64,000 nucleotides of DNA, taken from NCBI GenBank assembly GCA_009908855.1, contig JAAAOM010000046.1, forward strand, positions 30,582-94,581. Reading direction: 5' to 3'. Each line of letters starts with the position of its first letter. Within the stretch, counting starts at the first letter, position 1. A model generated the notes under the pieces. That model was not told the DNA's origin. It searched no databases and saw nothing but the letters and a program-made list of their open reading frames with translations. Shown here piece by piece: positions 1 through 10,040 of the stretch. The position numbers and the translations under genes were made by a program. This DNA comes from Bacteroidota bacterium. Lineage in GTDB: Bacteria > Bacteroidota > Bacteroidia > Bacteroidales > JAAAOM01.

Positions 1-105
1 CCATATTTTTTTTATGCGAAAGAAAAGAAATTCAGTTGGGAAAGTCAAGCCCGTGTTTTCAGGAATCCTTGCTTCATTTCTGTCATATCATGTGTGATTC
101 AATTT

Positions 106-933
106 CTAATGGCCATCATGTAAAGGAATGACACCATATTTCCCACGATTGCTCATAAATGCCCGGGGCGGTGCGCCGGCAAAGTTTCTGAACTCTCTAA
201 TAAAGTGTGATTGATCAGCAAAACCCAGTTCATAACCGGCTTGTGTGAGACTGGTATGGCCTGCCTGCATGTATTTTTGGATAGCATTGAAACGAGCCAG
301 CCGGATGTATTCTTTGGTAGTGATCCCATAACGCTTCTTAAATTCCCGTTGTAACTGTCGTGCACTAATGGGGATATATTCATTGAGGATATTTAGATTC
401 AGCATTCCGTTATATTGGCGTATTAATTCCATGGCTTTTTGGGTATAATCAAAATGCTTTTGGAAGTCGTTTAGCTTTTTTAACATGAATTGATTGGCCA
501 TGTTAACCCTGTCTTGTATGGTTGCCGCATCCCGGATGCGACTGCAGAAATCCTTGAATTTTTTGCCAAGAACACTGGTGCTGTCCTCATAAGTTGCTAA
601 AAATTCCGATGGCGATATACCAAAAATATTCGAAATGCCCTCTGGATAAAACCGGATGCCAAAAACCTTTACCAGCTCTTTGAAATGAACCTCGTATGGT
701 TTTGTATACATCCCGATAATGGTGAAATCAGGTGAGTTTTTCCACTCCAATTGATCGGTGGTTAATGCACAATGATAGTGGGTTATATGAATGATCAGCT
801 CAATATATCCATTAGGCAATATGGATTGCACAAAATGCTGTTCCCTGTTCCGGTTGAATTCGCCCGTCCAATAGGATTGGATATATTTATCGACAGCCGG
901 GGCTGGTTTGTATTCTGATAAAACAATGTGCAT
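106..933 (-). CDS. AraC-family transcriptional regulator
   Basis: This is a 275-residue DNA-binding regulator. Residues 1 to about 150 form an N-terminal domain of the kind seen in many Bacteroidota AraC proteins (DUF6597-like), beginning with a YKPAP..DKYIQSYW segment. Residues about 165-260 are the double helix-turn-helix of the AraC/XylS family, with the conserved pattern ISARQLQREFKKRYG and, in the second helix-turn-helix, GFADQSHFIREFRNFAG..P. The gene starts 18 bases after the cupin gene on the same strand, so the two probably form one transcript, and the regulator may control or sense something related to the cupin protein. The effector is unknown. The family call is firm; the target is not inferable. 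Confidence 0.9.
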   Translation of the reverse strand: MHIVLSEYKPAPAVDKYIQSYWTGEFNRNREQHFVQSILPNGYIELIIHITHYHCALTTDQLEWKNSPDFTIIGMYTKPYEVHFKELVKVFGIRFYPEGISNIFGISPSEFLATYEDSTSVLGKKFKDFCSRIRDAATIQDRVNMANQFMLKKLNDFQKHFDYTQKAMELIRQYNGMLNLNILNEYIPISARQLQREFKKRYGITTKEYIRLARFNAIQKYMQAGHTSLTQAGYELGFADQSHFIREFRNFAGAPPRAFMSNRGKYGVIPLHDGH

Positions 934-951
934 AGTTATTACAATACCGAT

Positions 952-1368
952 TTACAGCTGAGCCGTATCAACTACATTTGTATGTAAAGGTAGCCAATCT
1001 TTATCAAAGGTAGCCACGATGTTATTGACACCACCAAAAACGCCCAGGATTCTGGCTTTTGTTGATCCGATATTTTTGAAATCATGGGGCACCATTTCAG
1101 GGACAAGCACGATTTCGCCTTTTCGCACCTCCCCTTTTTCCTGGCCAATGGTAGCTTCCAGATGTCCGTCCAAAATTACCAACAGCTCTTCGGCAGAGTC
1201 GGTATGGCTGCCCAGGTTATCGCCCGGTTCAATCTCAAAATACACCGTGGCCAATTGTTTCGATCCATGCGCTCCTATTAACGGGAAAGTGGCTTTGCAG
1301 TGTTGTTTGGCATCATTCACTGCTGTTAACTCATTGAGTTCAATGTTGTTTAAACTTGCTGTTGTCAT
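952..1368 (-). CDS. cupin-domain protein
   Basis: This is a small single-domain cupin of 138 residues, counted from the ATG at 1368. The cupin core is visible: the first motif is PGDNLGSHTDSAEELLVILDG and the second is VPEMVPHDFKNIG, giving a possible metal site with His residues in both motifs. The frame stays open upstream to 1494, but that extension reads across a good -7 element at 1400-1407, so the shorter start is preferred. The protein has no signal peptide and is likely cytoplasmic. Its substrate is unknown; single-domain cupins range from isomerases and dioxygenases to binding proteins. It is probably co-transcribed with the downstream AraC gene. Confidence 0.8.
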   Translation of the reverse strand: MTTASLNNIELNELTAVNDAKQHCKATFPLIGAHGSKQLATVYFEIEPGDNLGSHTDSAEELLVILDGHLEATIGQEKGEVRKGEIVLVPEMVPHDFKNIGSTKARILGVFGGVNNIVATFDKDWLPLHTNVVDTAQL

Positions 1369-1399
1369 TGTTTTAATTTTTAGTGAATTATTATGCTGA

Positions 1400-1407
1400 C
1401 AAAAGTA
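1400..1407 (-). promoter_or_regulatory. Bacteroidota-type -7 element for the cupin/AraC pair
   Basis: On the minus strand this reads TACTTTTG, an exact match to the TAnnTTTG consensus, 31 bases before the preferred cupin start codon. No clear TTTG -33 element lies at the expected distance, so the call rests on the -7 element and its position. Confidence 0.5.
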
Positions 1408-1520
1408 TGGCGTGGCCAATCCGAAAAATTGAATAAAAACGACATTTTGCATACCGGGGTTTTTATGTATTATATTATGTATAGCCTTAATCATTCATTC
1501 GCTTATTTACACAAAGTTTT

Positions 1521-1528
1521 TACTTTTG
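1521..1528 (+). promoter_or_regulatory. Bacteroidota-type -7 element for leuS
   Basis: The sequence TACTTTTG matches TAnnTTTG exactly and lies about 130 bases before the leuS start, which would leave a leader of roughly 120 bases. A TTCG near 1498 is only a partial match to the -33 TTTG. Confidence 0.5.
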
Positions 1529-1573
1529 CATTCATTATGGAATAAGGGTATTGATGATTCAATCGGTTCATTG

Positions 1574-1610
1574 GCAGGGATTGTACTTAAAGCATGTATA
1601 ATATCCCTGC
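1574..1610 (+). other. inverted repeat in the leuS leader
   Basis: GCAGGGAT (1574-1581) is perfectly complementary to ATCCCTGC (1603-1610), with a 21-base loop, inside the predicted leuS 5' leader. No T-run follows, so it is not a terminator. It may be an untranslated-region structure or chance. Confidence 0.35.
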
Positions 1611-1655
1611 GAACTTTGGGTTTATATGGATCATTTAGCTGAAACAATTTACACA

Positions 1656-4319
1656 ATGGAATATAATTTCACGGCCATAGAGCAAAAGTGGCAACAGTTC
1701 TGGGAAAAGAATAAAACATTTAAAACATCTGACGATACCAGCAGGAAAAAATATTACATCCTGGATATGTTCCCGTATCCTTCCGGTGCAGGATTACATG
1801 TGGGCCATCCGGAGGGGTACACGGCAACCGATATTGTAAGCCGTTACAAGCGTATGAAAGGATTTAATGTGTTGCACCCCATGGGTTGGGATGCATTCGG
1901 ACTGCCGGCCGAGCAGTATGCCATCCAAACAGGTACACATCCTGCCGTAACCACACAAAAAAATTGTGATAATTTCCGTCGTCAGATCAAGTCACTCGGG
2001 CTGAGCTATGACTGGGACCGTGAAATCAATACGACAGATCCCCGCTATTTCAAATGGACTCAATGGATATTCATTCAGTTATATAACACCTGGTTTGATG
2101 AGCAACAACAAAAAGGCCGCCCGATAAGCGAGCTAAAAGTACCGGATAACTACAAATCACAGGGGTTTGACAATAAAAATGCCTACATCGATGCCAAACG
2201 ACTGGCCTATTATGACAATGCCCAGGTATGGTGGTGCGAAAACTGCAAAATAGTTTGTGCCAATGAAGAAGTACTGACTGACGGAACACACGAAAAATGT
2301 GGTTACCAGGTTGTTAAAAAAAACCTGAAGCAATGGATGTTACGTATTCCGCATTACGCCGAAAGGTTGTTGGACGGACTGGAAGGATTGGATTGGCCGG
2401 AGGGTGTAAAAGACATGCAAAAAAACTGGATTGGCCGTTCAACAGGCGCCGAAGTGCATTTTCCGTTGGCGGGTTCCGACAAATCGATAGAGGTATACAC
2501 CACCCGTCCTGATACCCTTTTCGGTGCCACTTACATGGTGCTGGCTCCCGAGCATGAATTGGTGAATGAAATTACCACCCCGGAGCATCGACAAACCGTA
2601 TCAGAATATACCCGGGCAGCTTCTCTTAAATCGGAGCTGGACCGTACTGAGCTGGCCAAAGAAAAAACCGGTGTTTTTACCGGCAGCTATGCCATTAATC
2701 CATTAACCAATCAACAAATACCTGTTTGGGTGGCCGATTATGTGCTTACCGGTTATGGAACCGGTGCTATTATGGCCGTTCCCGCTCATGATACACGCGA
2801 TTTCGATTTTGCCAAAACATTCGGCTTACCCGTGGTTTGCATTCTTGACCCGGAACAGAACACCGACAATGAATCACGGCAAAAAATTCTGGAAGGCAAT
2901 ATGTGCTGGCCCGAGGATGGCCAATACATCAATTCAGCCAACCCTGACAAGGGGATTGATATTAACGGACTGAACAAAGAAAATGGCATCCAAAAAATAG
3001 TTGAATGGCTGGAGCAACAGCAAATCGGGAAAGCCAAAATAAACTATAAACTGCGCGATTGGCTATTCAGCCGTCAACGTTATTGGGGAGAACCATTCCC
3101 GGTGATCCACTGGGAAGATGGCGAAATAACCATGCTCAATGAGAATGACCTGCCCCTTGAACTTCCTGAATTAGACAAGTATGAACCGGGCGCCAATGGT
3201 GAATCACCCCTGGCAAATGCCGATGAATGGCTTATTGTTACCGATAAGAACGGACGAAAAGGAAGGCGTGAAACCAATACCATGCCGCAATGGGCGGGGT
3301 CATGCTGGTACTACCTCCGTTATATCGATCCGGCAAACAATGAGGCTCCCTTTAACAAGGCTAAAGAAAACTATTGGATGCCGGTGGACCTGTACATTGG
3401 CGGTGCCGAACATGCGGTTTTACACCTGTTATACAGCCGTTTTTGGCATAAGGTGCTCTACGACCTGGGTATAGTTTCAACCGATGAGCCTTTTCAAAAA
3501 TTATATAACCAGGGTATGATCCTGGCCTTTGCCTATGAAACATCAACCGGTGCTAAAGTGGCAACCGACATGGTGGAGGAAAAGGAGGGAAAATTTTACC
3601 ATATCGAAAACGGCGAAGAAGTGCAGCAAATCGTTGCCAAAATGTCAAAATCGTTAAAAAACGTAGTAAACCCCGACGATGTTGTGGAACGATATGGCGC
3701 TGATTCGTTACGGCTCTACGAAATGTTTATGGGCCCGCTGGATGCCACAAAACCCTGGGCTGACCAGGGTGTAAAAGGGGTATTCGGTTTCCTGGGCAGG
3801 GTATATCGATTCTTTGCAAACCTTGATAATATTAATGGCCACAACAAGGAAGATGCAGAGGTATTGAAACTGCTGCATCAAACCATTATTAAAGTTGAAT
3901 CGGATATTGAGAATCTGAAATTCAATACAGCCATCTCGGCATTGATGGTTTTTACAAATTTAGCCATCAAAAAAGGCAAGGTATGCAAGGAAACCGCTGA
4001 GTTGTTTACCCAAATACTCAGTCCGTTTGCGCCACATTTGGGTGAAGAGCTGTGGAATTTATACGGCCATACCGGTAGTATTACCTATGAGCCATGGCCT
4101 ATAGCCAATCCTGAATTCCTAAAGGAAGATACTTTTGAGTATCCCGTATCTTTTAACGGCAAAATGCGCTTTAAACTTGAATTGCCCATAGATATGCCGG
4201 TCAATGAAATTGAACAGGAGGTATTGAACAATCCCAGGTCAGAAAAATGGATGGAGCAAAAAACCGTCCGTAAAATAATTGTTGTACCCAAAAAGATTAT
4301 CAATGTGGTTGTTTCATAG
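1656..4319 (+). CDS. leuS: leucyl-tRNA synthetase
   Basis: This enzyme charges tRNA-Leu with leucine in the cytoplasm. From the ATG at 1656 it has 887 residues and is complete. Visible class I features are the HIGH-type signature HVGH (about residues 48-51, in [12 protein letters not shown]), the large CP1 editing insertion with [14 protein letters not shown] and [14 protein letters not shown], and the KMSKS loop (residues 662-666) before the C-terminal anticodon-binding domain. Two CxxC-like pairs sit near residues 195-220. The frame stays open to an ATG at 1626, but the conserved N-terminus ([11 protein letters not shown]) begins at 1656. It may be co-transcribed with the peptidase gene 31 bases downstream. 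Confidence 0.97.
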   Translation: MEYNFTAIEQKWQQFWEKNKTFKTSDDTSRKKYYILDMFPYPSGAGLHVGHPEGYTATDIVSRYKRMKGFNVLHPMGWDAFGLPAEQYAIQTGTHPAVTTQKNCDNFRRQIKSLGLSYDWDREINTTDPRYFKWTQWIFIQLYNTWFDEQQQKGRPISELKVPDNYKSQGFDNKNAYIDAKRLAYYDNAQVWWCENCKIVCANEEVLTDGTHEKCGYQVVKKNLKQWMLRIPHYAERLLDGLEGLDWPEGVKDMQKNWIGRSTGAEVHFPLAGSDKSIEVYTTRPDTLFGATYMVLAPEHELVNEITTPEHRQTVSEYTRAASLKSELDRTELAKEKTGVFTGSYAINPLTNQQIPVWVADYVLTGYGTGAIMAVPAHDTRDFDFAKTFGLPVVCILDPEQNTDNESRQKILEGNMCWPEDGQYINSANPDKGIDINGLNKENGIQKIVEWLEQQQIGKAKINYKLRDWLFSRQRYWGEPFPVIHWEDGEITMLNENDLPLELPELDKYEPGANGESPLANADEWLIVTDKNGRKGRRETNTMPQWAGSCWYYLRYIDPANNEAPFNKAKENYWMPVDLYIGGAEHAVLHLLYSRFWHKVLYDLGIVSTDEPFQKLYNQGMILAFAYETSTGAKVATDMVEEKEGKFYHIENGEEVQQIVAKMSKSLKNVVNPDDVVERYGADSLRLYEMFMGPLDATKPWADQGVKGVFGFLGRVYRFFANLDNINGHNKEDAEVLKLLHQTIIKVESDIENLKFNTAISALMVFTNLAIKKGKVCKETAELFTQILSPFAPHLGEELWNLYGHTGSITYEPWPIANPEFLKEDTFEYPVSFNGKMRFKLELPIDMPVNEIEQEVLNNPRSEKWMEQKTVRKIIVVPKKIINVVVS

Positions 4320-4350
4320 TTGTTGTTGCATCCCGAAAATCCAATGGTAA

Positions 4351-5634
4351 ATGAAAATAGTACGCTTCATCATCAGTTTGCTGGTAATTGCTCTTGTGGG
4401 CGCCGCCCTCTATTACTTTATTTACAAGGATGAACTGAAAAACCCTGGTGAAATTACAATAACCGCGAGTTCAGACTCCATTCTTTCGCCAAAAGACCCG
4501 CCACTTGAATACGGTATACCCATCGATTCGTTTTTTATCGTGCGTCAGCAAGTGAAGCGCAACCAGTTCTTAAGTCATATTCTTTCGGCTTATCATATTG
4601 ATCTTTCTGCCGTAGATAAAATTGTAAAGCGCTCGGATGGTATTTTTGATTTTCGGAAAATAAAATATGGCAATCAGTTTACTTTTTTCCTGCAAAAAGA
4701 CAGTTCAAGAAAAGTAAAATATGTAGTGTATGAACATTCACCCATCGATTATGTGCGCATTTCGTTAAACGACAGTATTACGATCGAACGCCTTGAGAAA
4801 GAAATAAAAATTGTCGATAAAAAAGCAAGCGGCACCATTGAATCTTCATTGTGGAATACCATGATCAATTCGGATGTGAACCCGATGCTTGCCATTGAAC
4901 TATCGGAGATATATGCCTGGTCGATCGATTTTTTCGGGCTGCAGGAAGGCGACAGTTTTAATGTGGTGTATGAAGAGCAATTTGTGGATACATTGAGTAT
5001 TGGGCTGGGTAATATAAAAACCGCTTATTTTAAGCATGCGGGTAATGACTTCTATGCCATTCCTTTTGAACAGGACAGTGTAATTAGTTTTTACGACCTG
5101 GAGGGCAATAGTTTACGCAAGGCCTTCCTGAAAGCGCCATTGCGATTTTCACGCATCAGCTCCCGTTTTTCGCATTCAAGATTACATCCCATATTAAAAA
5201 TCAGGCGTCCTCATCATGGCGTAGACTATGCAGCCCCGGGCGGAACACCGGTAATGGCTATTGGCGATGGTATGGTCATTAAAAAAGGTTATTATGGTGG
5301 TGCCGGTAATATGTTGAAAATCAAGCATAACGGCGTTTACACAACCGCTTATTTGCATCTCAGCGGGTATGGCAAGGGCATTGAAATTGGCAGATATGTA
5401 AAACAAGGCGATATTATTGGCTATGTAGGCAGCACAGGATTATCTACCGGCCCTCATCTCGATTTTCGCTTTTATAAGCATGGCGCACCTATCGATCCGC
5501 TTAAAGTTGAAGCGCCACCTGTTGAACCTGTTCATGAAAGTAACCTGGCTGCATTTGATTCCGTGAAAACATACTATCACGATCTTTTAAATAAAGATAT
5601 GAAACCGGCTGCAAGTTTAACTGCTTCAAAATAA
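4351..5634 (+). CDS. M23-family peptidase (LytM-type), membrane-anchored
   Basis: This is a 427-residue envelope protein probably acting on peptidoglycan. Residues about 4-25 form a hydrophobic N-terminal anchor. A middle domain resembles the OapA/LysM-like region often placed before M23 domains. The C-terminal LytM domain has the first zinc motif HHGVD (H288 to D292), then HLSGYGKG, then GPHLDFRFYKHG. In that last motif the usual HxH is HLD, so the canonical third zinc ligand His is Asp. The same change is, from general knowledge, common in Bacteroidota M23 proteins. Activity is therefore likely but not certain. It lies between leuS and a lipoprotein gene on the same strand. Confidence 0.88.
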   Translation: MKIVRFIISLLVIALVGAALYYFIYKDELKNPGEITITASSDSILSPKDPPLEYGIPIDSFFIVRQQVKRNQFLSHILSAYHIDLSAVDKIVKRSDGIFDFRKIKYGNQFTFFLQKDSSRKVKYVVYEHSPIDYVRISLNDSITIERLEKEIKIVDKKASGTIESSLWNTMINSDVNPMLAIELSEIYAWSIDFFGLQEGDSFNVVYEEQFVDTLSIGLGNIKTAYFKHAGNDFYAIPFEQDSVISFYDLEGNSLRKAFLKAPLRFSRISSRFSHSRLHPILKIRRPHHGVDYAAPGGTPVMAIGDGMVIKKGYYGGAGNMLKIKHNGVYTTAYLHLSGYGKGIEIGRYVKQGDIIGYVGSTGLSTGPHLDFRFYKHGAPIDPLKVEAPPVEPVHESNLAAFDSVKTYYHDLLNKDMKPAASLTASK

Positions 5635-5666
5635 TTATCTTCGGGGAAATATGTCTGGCTAAATCT

Positions 5667-6341
5667 ATGAAAAAAGGAATTCTTATTGGCTTAATCATAA
5701 TAGGCTTGTATGCCTGCTCACCTGTATATTTGCCTAATCATATCAATACACCTTTGTTAACCCGACAAGGTGAGCTGAATGCCAATCTAAATGTAGGCAT
5801 CAGCGGTTTTAACCCACAAATCAGTTATGCCATTACCGATCAGCTAAGTGTAATGGCGAATGGTAGCTTTGTTTCTTTTCAGAACGATGGCAATACATAC
5901 CCTTATCGACTGATTGATTTGGCCCTGGGCTATAACAAACCAATTTGGAATAACGGAATATTTGAGACCTATACCGGTTTTAGCAATGGCCAATCGTATG
6001 GTACATTTTTTTACGACCAGTCTCCCGATAATGATGCCGTTGATTATAAAGCAAACATTCAACGATTATTTCTGCAGCCAGCCTTCGGTTTTCGTTCACA
6101 GGTTTTTGATATGGTATTGGCCAATCGCCTGATTTTGCATAAGGTAAGAGCAAATGGTCAATATTTTTACGACGGGTTTACCGAACCGGTGCTGAACATG
6201 AAATTGGGTTACAAAGCCGTTAAACTAACCGGGCAGTTTGGGTTGTCAATTCCATTATCTACCAATGTAAGTTATAGTTGGGTTCCTTACATATTCTATA
6301 TTGGTTTGCAAGTAAAGTTGTTTAAAGATTATAAGAAGTAA
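5667..6341 (+). CDS. predicted lipoprotein, possible small beta-barrel
   Basis: This is a 224-residue secreted protein with a lipoprotein signal (hydrophobic segment followed by LYAC, Cys at residue 17). The mature part has alternating hydrophobic strands and many Tyr, Phe and Asn residues (for example ISYAITDQLSVMANGSF and YFYDGFTEPVLNMKLGY). This is the pattern of Bacteroidota outer-membrane barrel-like proteins. No catalytic motif is visible and I do not recognise a named family. It starts 32 bases after the M23 peptidase gene, so a role in the cell envelope is the most economical inference. Confidence 0.7.
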   Translation: MKKGILIGLIIIGLYACSPVYLPNHINTPLLTRQGELNANLNVGISGFNPQISYAITDQLSVMANGSFVSFQNDGNTYPYRLIDLALGYNKPIWNNGIFETYTGFSNGQSYGTFFYDQSPDNDAVDYKANIQRLFLQPAFGFRSQVFDMVLANRLILHKVRANGQYFYDGFTEPVLNMKLGYKAVKLTGQFGLSIPLSTNVSYSWVPYIFYIGLQVKLFKDYKK

Positions 6342-6481
6342 GTCTTATGGGAAGTAAATAGCACGGACGAATGAGGAAAAGACCGGATAAACTACCCATG
6401 AAATCCGAATGAGACCAGTAACTCTTATATTGAGTATTTGTGGCAAAAACACAAAAAATAAGTTATAAACCACTAAACGGG

Positions 6482-7066
6482 TTACTTTTTCTTATTTAAA
6501 ATAAGACTCTCAACCACTTTGGGATAACAATCATATTCGAGTTGATGAACACGACTGGCCAATGATTCCGGATTATCATCAGGCAATACCGCGCACTTTT
6601 TCTGAAAAATGACCTCACCCCTGTCGTATTCATTGTTAACGTAATGTACGGTAATACCCGTTTCGGTTTCATTATTATCGAGCACTGCCTGATGCACATA
6701 TTGGCCATACATACCCTTCCCGCCATATTTCGGCAATAAAGACGGATGAATATTCACGATCCTGCCCGGAAATGCCTTAATAAGATATGACGGCACCAGC
6801 CACAAAAACCCGGCCAATACAATCCAGTCGATATGCTGATTTTGTAATACCCCCGGTATATATTTCTCATCACGAAACATGGTTTTATTGAACACAATAC
6901 AAGGCACATCCAGTTTTTTGGCCCTTTCAATAACACCGGCATCAGGCTTGTTTGTTAAAATCAAAGCAACCCGTATACTTTCATGATTACTAAAATAATT
7001 TACCAGGTTTTCGGCATTCGTTCCCGATCCCGAGGCAAAAACAGCTACCTTGTTAATATTCTGCAT
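6482..7066 (-). CDS. purN: phosphoribosylglycinamide formyltransferase
   Basis: PurN transfers a formyl group from 10-formyl-tetrahydrofolate to glycinamide ribonucleotide, the third step of purine synthesis. The 194-residue protein has the family-typical length. The phosphate-binding N-terminus AVFASGSGTNAENL is followed by the folate/active-site region NIHPSLLPKYGGKGMYG and the TGITVHYVNNEYDRGEVIFQ segment, which contains the conserved His and Asp. It is divergent from acpP and transcribed alone. No other purine gene is visible nearby. Confidence 0.96.
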   Translation of the reverse strand: MQNINKVAVFASGSGTNAENLVNYFSNHESIRVALILTNKPDAGVIERAKKLDVPCIVFNKTMFRDEKYIPGVLQNQHIDWIVLAGFLWLVPSYLIKAFPGRIVNIHPSLLPKYGGKGMYGQYVHQAVLDNNETETGITVHYVNNEYDRGEVIFQKKCAVLPDDNPESLASRVHQLEYDCYPKVVESLILNKKK

Positions 7067-7149
7067 GTTAAAGGTTTAATTATATTTAGAAAACGTAAAA
7101 TAAACATCAAATGAAGCTAAAAAAATTAGATGTAAAACAATTTTTTTTG

Positions 7150-7180
7150 TTTGTTTTTTTTCAATTATTGCATTTCTTTG
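7150..7180 (+). promoter_or_regulatory. probable acpP-fabF-rnc promoter
   Basis: TTTG at 7150-7153 is followed by a 19-base spacer and TTTCTTTG at 7173-7180. The -7 element differs from TAnnTTTG by one base, and the spacing is that of the Bacteroidota housekeeping promoter. It lies 44 bases before acpP within a T-rich stretch. Confidence 0.5.
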
Positions 7181-7224
7181 CACAGTTATTTTTTAAAACC
7201 AAGTATTAATTAAAATTAAGAATT

Positions 7225-7461
7225 ATGTCTGACATTGCATCAAGAGTTAAAGCAATCATTGTTGATAAACTGGGTGTAGACGAAAGCGAAGTTACTCCAG
7301 AGGCTAGCTTCACAAATGATTTGGGTGCAGACTCTCTTGACACCGTTGAGTTAATCATGGAATTCGAAAAAGAATTCAACATTGGTATTCCTGACGATCA
7401 GGCCGAAAATATTGGCTCAGTTGGAGAGGCCATCAAGTACATCGAAGAGAATGTAAAGTAA
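7225..7461 (+). CDS. acpP: acyl carrier protein
   Basis: This 78-residue acidic protein carries growing acyl chains on a phosphopantetheine arm during fatty acid synthesis. The arm-attachment Ser is S37 in the [10 protein letters not shown] motif. Its length, helix pattern and acidity are typical of AcpP. fabF follows 22 bases downstream, the common bacterial acpP-fabF arrangement, and rnc comes after that. Confidence 0.98.
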   Translation: MSDIASRVKAIIVDKLGVDESEVTPEASFTNDLGADSLDTVELIMEFEKEFNIGIPDDQAENIGSVGEAIKYIEENVK

Positions 7462-7483
7462 ATTTTGTTTAAACTTTATTCTT

Positions 7484-8734
7484 ATGCAGTTGAGACGAGT
7501 AGTAGTTACAGGGCTGGGCACCTTAACACCAATTGGAAATACAAAGGACGATTTTCAAAAAAAATTATTTGAAGGAGTAAGTGGAGCCAATCTTATTACT
7601 CGTTTTGATGCTTCTAACTTCAAAACAAAATTTGCTTGCGAATTAAAAGATTTTAATCCTGCCGATTACATGGACCGCAAGGAAGCCCGTAAGTTCGATC
7701 GCTATACGCAAATGGCTATGGTATGTGCTGACGAAGCTGTTCAGGATGCCGGTATCGACACGTCATCGATTGATCAGGATCGCTATGGCGTGATTTGGGG
7801 ATCGGGTATCGGAGGTATAGAAAGCTTTGAAGAAGAAGTAAAGAATTATGTAACAGGGGATGGAACACCGCGTTTCAACCCCTTCTTTATTACTAAAATG
7901 ATCTCAGATATGGCCGGCGGTTATATATCCATTAAGTACGGATTTCGCGGGCCCAATTTTACTACCGTGGCGGCATGTGCATCTTCTTCAGTAGCTTTAA
8001 TTGATGCATTAACGTATATTCGGCTTAATAAGGCTGATGTGATGCTGGCCGGCGGTTCAGAAGCAAGTGTTACAGTATCCAGCGTAGGTGGGTTTAATGC
8101 CATGAAAGCACTTTCAACCAATAACGACGACTACAAAAGGGCATCAAGACCATTCGATAAAACTCGAGACGGTTTCGTGGTGGGGGAAGGAGCAGGTTGC
8201 CTCGTATTGGAAGAGCTTGAACATGCCAAAAAACGTGGTGCAACAATTTATGCTGAGATTGTAGGGGGAGGGCTGTCTGCCGATGCTTACCATATCACAG
8301 CACCGCATCCCGAAGGTATTGGTGCTGCCAATGTTATGAAGTCAGCCCTTCAGGATGCTCAAATTAATAAGGAGGATGTGGATTACGTAAACGTACATGG
8401 CACTTCCACACCAGCCGGCGATATTGCCGAAATTAAAGCCATTCAGCGATTGTTTGAAGACCATGCCTTTAATTTAAATATCAGCGCAACCAAATCAATG
8501 ACAGGTCACCTGTTAGGTGCTGCCGGGGCAATTGAATCAATTGCTACTATTTTTGCTGTTAAAAACAACATGATTCCCCCAACCATCAATCATGAACATC
8601 ACGACGACGAAATTGACAGCAAGTTAAACCTGACCCTTAACCAGGCGCAAGAACGTGAAGTGAATTATGGAATATGTAATACCTTCGGATTTGGTGGCCA
8701 TAATACCTGTGTTGTTGTAAAGAAATACACATAA
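7484..8734 (+). CDS. fabF: 3-oxoacyl-ACP synthase II
   Basis: FabF condenses malonyl-ACP with acyl-ACP in chain elongation. The 416-residue protein has the thiolase-fold catalytic triad: Cys165 in TVAACASSS, His305 in VNVHGTSTPAGD and His342 in KSMTGHLLGAAGA. The C-terminal glycine-rich NTFGFGGHN motif is also present. It follows acpP and precedes rnc by 7 bases, which indicates one transcript. It is complete and unremarkable. Confidence 0.98.
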   Translation: MQLRRVVVTGLGTLTPIGNTKDDFQKKLFEGVSGANLITRFDASNFKTKFACELKDFNPADYMDRKEARKFDRYTQMAMVCADEAVQDAGIDTSSIDQDRYGVIWGSGIGGIESFEEEVKNYVTGDGTPRFNPFFITKMISDMAGGYISIKYGFRGPNFTTVAACASSSVALIDALTYIRLNKADVMLAGGSEASVTVSSVGGFNAMKALSTNNDDYKRASRPFDKTRDGFVVGEGAGCLVLEELEHAKKRGATIYAEIVGGGLSADAYHITAPHPEGIGAANVMKSALQDAQINKEDVDYVNVHGTSTPAGDIAEIKAIQRLFEDHAFNLNISATKSMTGHLLGAAGAIESIATIFAVKNNMIPPTINHEHHDDEIDSKLNLTLNQAQEREVNYGICNTFGFGGHNTCVVVKKYT

Positions 8735-8741
8735 TAGTTTT

Positions 8742-9476
8742 GTGCTAAATAATTATAAAAAAAATAAGGAGCTATTATTACCTCCTGACAGAAAGTTTGT
8801 TAAAATACTGAAAACAATACTGGGATTTCGACCCGGAAGAATTGATTATTACCATAAAGCATTCATCCATAAATCGGCCACCAAAATTTACCCGACAGGT
8901 CAGTCAATAAACAATGAACGACTTGAATACCTGGGTGATGCCATTCTCGACGCCATTATTGCCGAATATCTTTTTGATAAATTTCCCTTTCGCGACGAGG
9001 GGTTTTTAACCCAAATGCGCTCGAAAATCGTTAATCGGGAAAATCTCAATTTCCTGGCCCTTAAACTGGGTATTAACCAACTGGTAATTTCCAATACTGC
9101 TAACAGCATACATAAATTTATATACGGCGATGCCCTGGAAGCGTTAATAGGGGCACTTTACATCGATAAAGGATACCGCAGAACCAAAAAGGTTGTAATC
9201 AATCGGATCATTAAAGATCATATTAATGTAAAAAAACTTATTTCCCTCGAAACCGATTTCAAAAGCCGTATTATTGAATGGGGACAAAAAAACAAAACGT
9301 TGGTTAACTTTGAAAGTGCCGGGCAGCCTGATGAAAATAATAAAAACCATATTACCTTTATCTCCCATTTATTTATTGGCGATGAATTAAAAGGACAAGG
9401 TGTGGGGTATACCAAAAAGGAAGCCGAGCAGAATGCATCCAAACAGGCCATCGAACATTTAATTATAAAAGAGTAA
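8742..9476 (+). CDS. rnc: ribonuclease III
   Basis: This endonuclease cuts double-stranded RNA, including rRNA precursors. The 244-residue protein has the catalytic signature NNERLEYLGDAILDAI and the second acidic cluster GDALEALIGALYID. A C-terminal double-stranded-RNA-binding domain follows (about residues 170-242, ending GYTKKEAEQNASKQAIEHL). The start is a GTG at 8742; no ATG occurs between the fabF stop and conserved sequence. A gap of 7 bases to fabF supports co-transcription with acpP-fabF. Confidence 0.96.
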   Translation: MLNNYKKNKELLLPPDRKFVKILKTILGFRPGRIDYYHKAFIHKSATKIYPTGQSINNERLEYLGDAILDAIIAEYLFDKFPFRDEGFLTQMRSKIVNRENLNFLALKLGINQLVISNTANSIHKFIYGDALEALIGALYIDKGYRRTKKVVINRIIKDHINVKKLISLETDFKSRIIEWGQKNKTLVNFESAGQPDENNKNHITFISHLFIGDELKGQGVGYTKKEAEQNASKQAIEHLIIKE

Positions 9477-9478
9477 CC

Positions 9479-9910
9479 TTGAAAAAAAAAGTTGTTAAAC
9501 TTCAGGATACTAACGCATACGATAATTATCTACTCATAGGCATTTCCTCTCATGAAAATGACTACCGGGTATCCTGGACGCTTAACATCCACCTGGGACT
9601 CAAATTGGCAAAATCACAAAATATCACCATCCCATTACCTAAATTCGATGATGTTCGTTCGTTCAGTTGTTACCGCTATTATGACGATAACAACATGAAT
9701 CAGTTCATGCTCATTGCCAACACGTCAGAGCAGGGTTATTTATTTCCCGAATATAAAAACATTGATTTTGTACTGAAAATTTCCGGCGAAGCCGAACTCC
9801 CTTTGGCCAGTGATATGCTGAATGTGTTAAAACCGTTGGATATAATTGCTCTTGCTTTTGAAATACCCTTGGGCCATGCCAAAAATGAAAAATATCTGTT
9901 GTGGGATTAA
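9479..9910 (+). CDS. IPExxxVDY family protein
   Basis: This is a 143-residue protein of a small family known mainly from Bacteroidota and named for a degenerate IPExxxVDY motif, represented here by FPEYKNIDF near residues 85-95. Its function is unknown. The start appears to be a TTG two bases after the rnc stop codon, and the first residues are lysine-rich (KKKVVKLQD). Association with fabF/rnc is typical of the family; pyruvate kinase often follows in relatives, but here a histidine kinase follows instead. No catalytic residues are apparent. Confidence 0.8.
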   Translation: MKKKVVKLQDTNAYDNYLLIGISSHENDYRVSWTLNIHLGLKLAKSQNITIPLPKFDDVRSFSCYRYYDDNNMNQFMLIANTSEQGYLFPEYKNIDFVLKISGEAELPLASDMLNVLKPLDIIALAFEIPLGHAKNEKYLLWD

Positions 9911-10040
9911 TTGGATATTTGGAAATTTAGGTTGGCCAAAAACGAATCGGTTCCTGAAAATTAATTTTTTATGCTGTCTGCAACTATCTGACTATTGTTA
10001 AAGATTGTTAAACATACAGTGGGTTAACAACTTAGCACCG

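Noticed and set aside
1369..1494. N-terminal extension of the cupin gene
   Set aside because: It reads through a consensus -7 element and adds residues unlike the cupin family.
1626..1655. Ten extra codons at the start of leuS
   Set aside because: The conserved N-terminus begins at the ATG at 1656; the extension has no family similarity.
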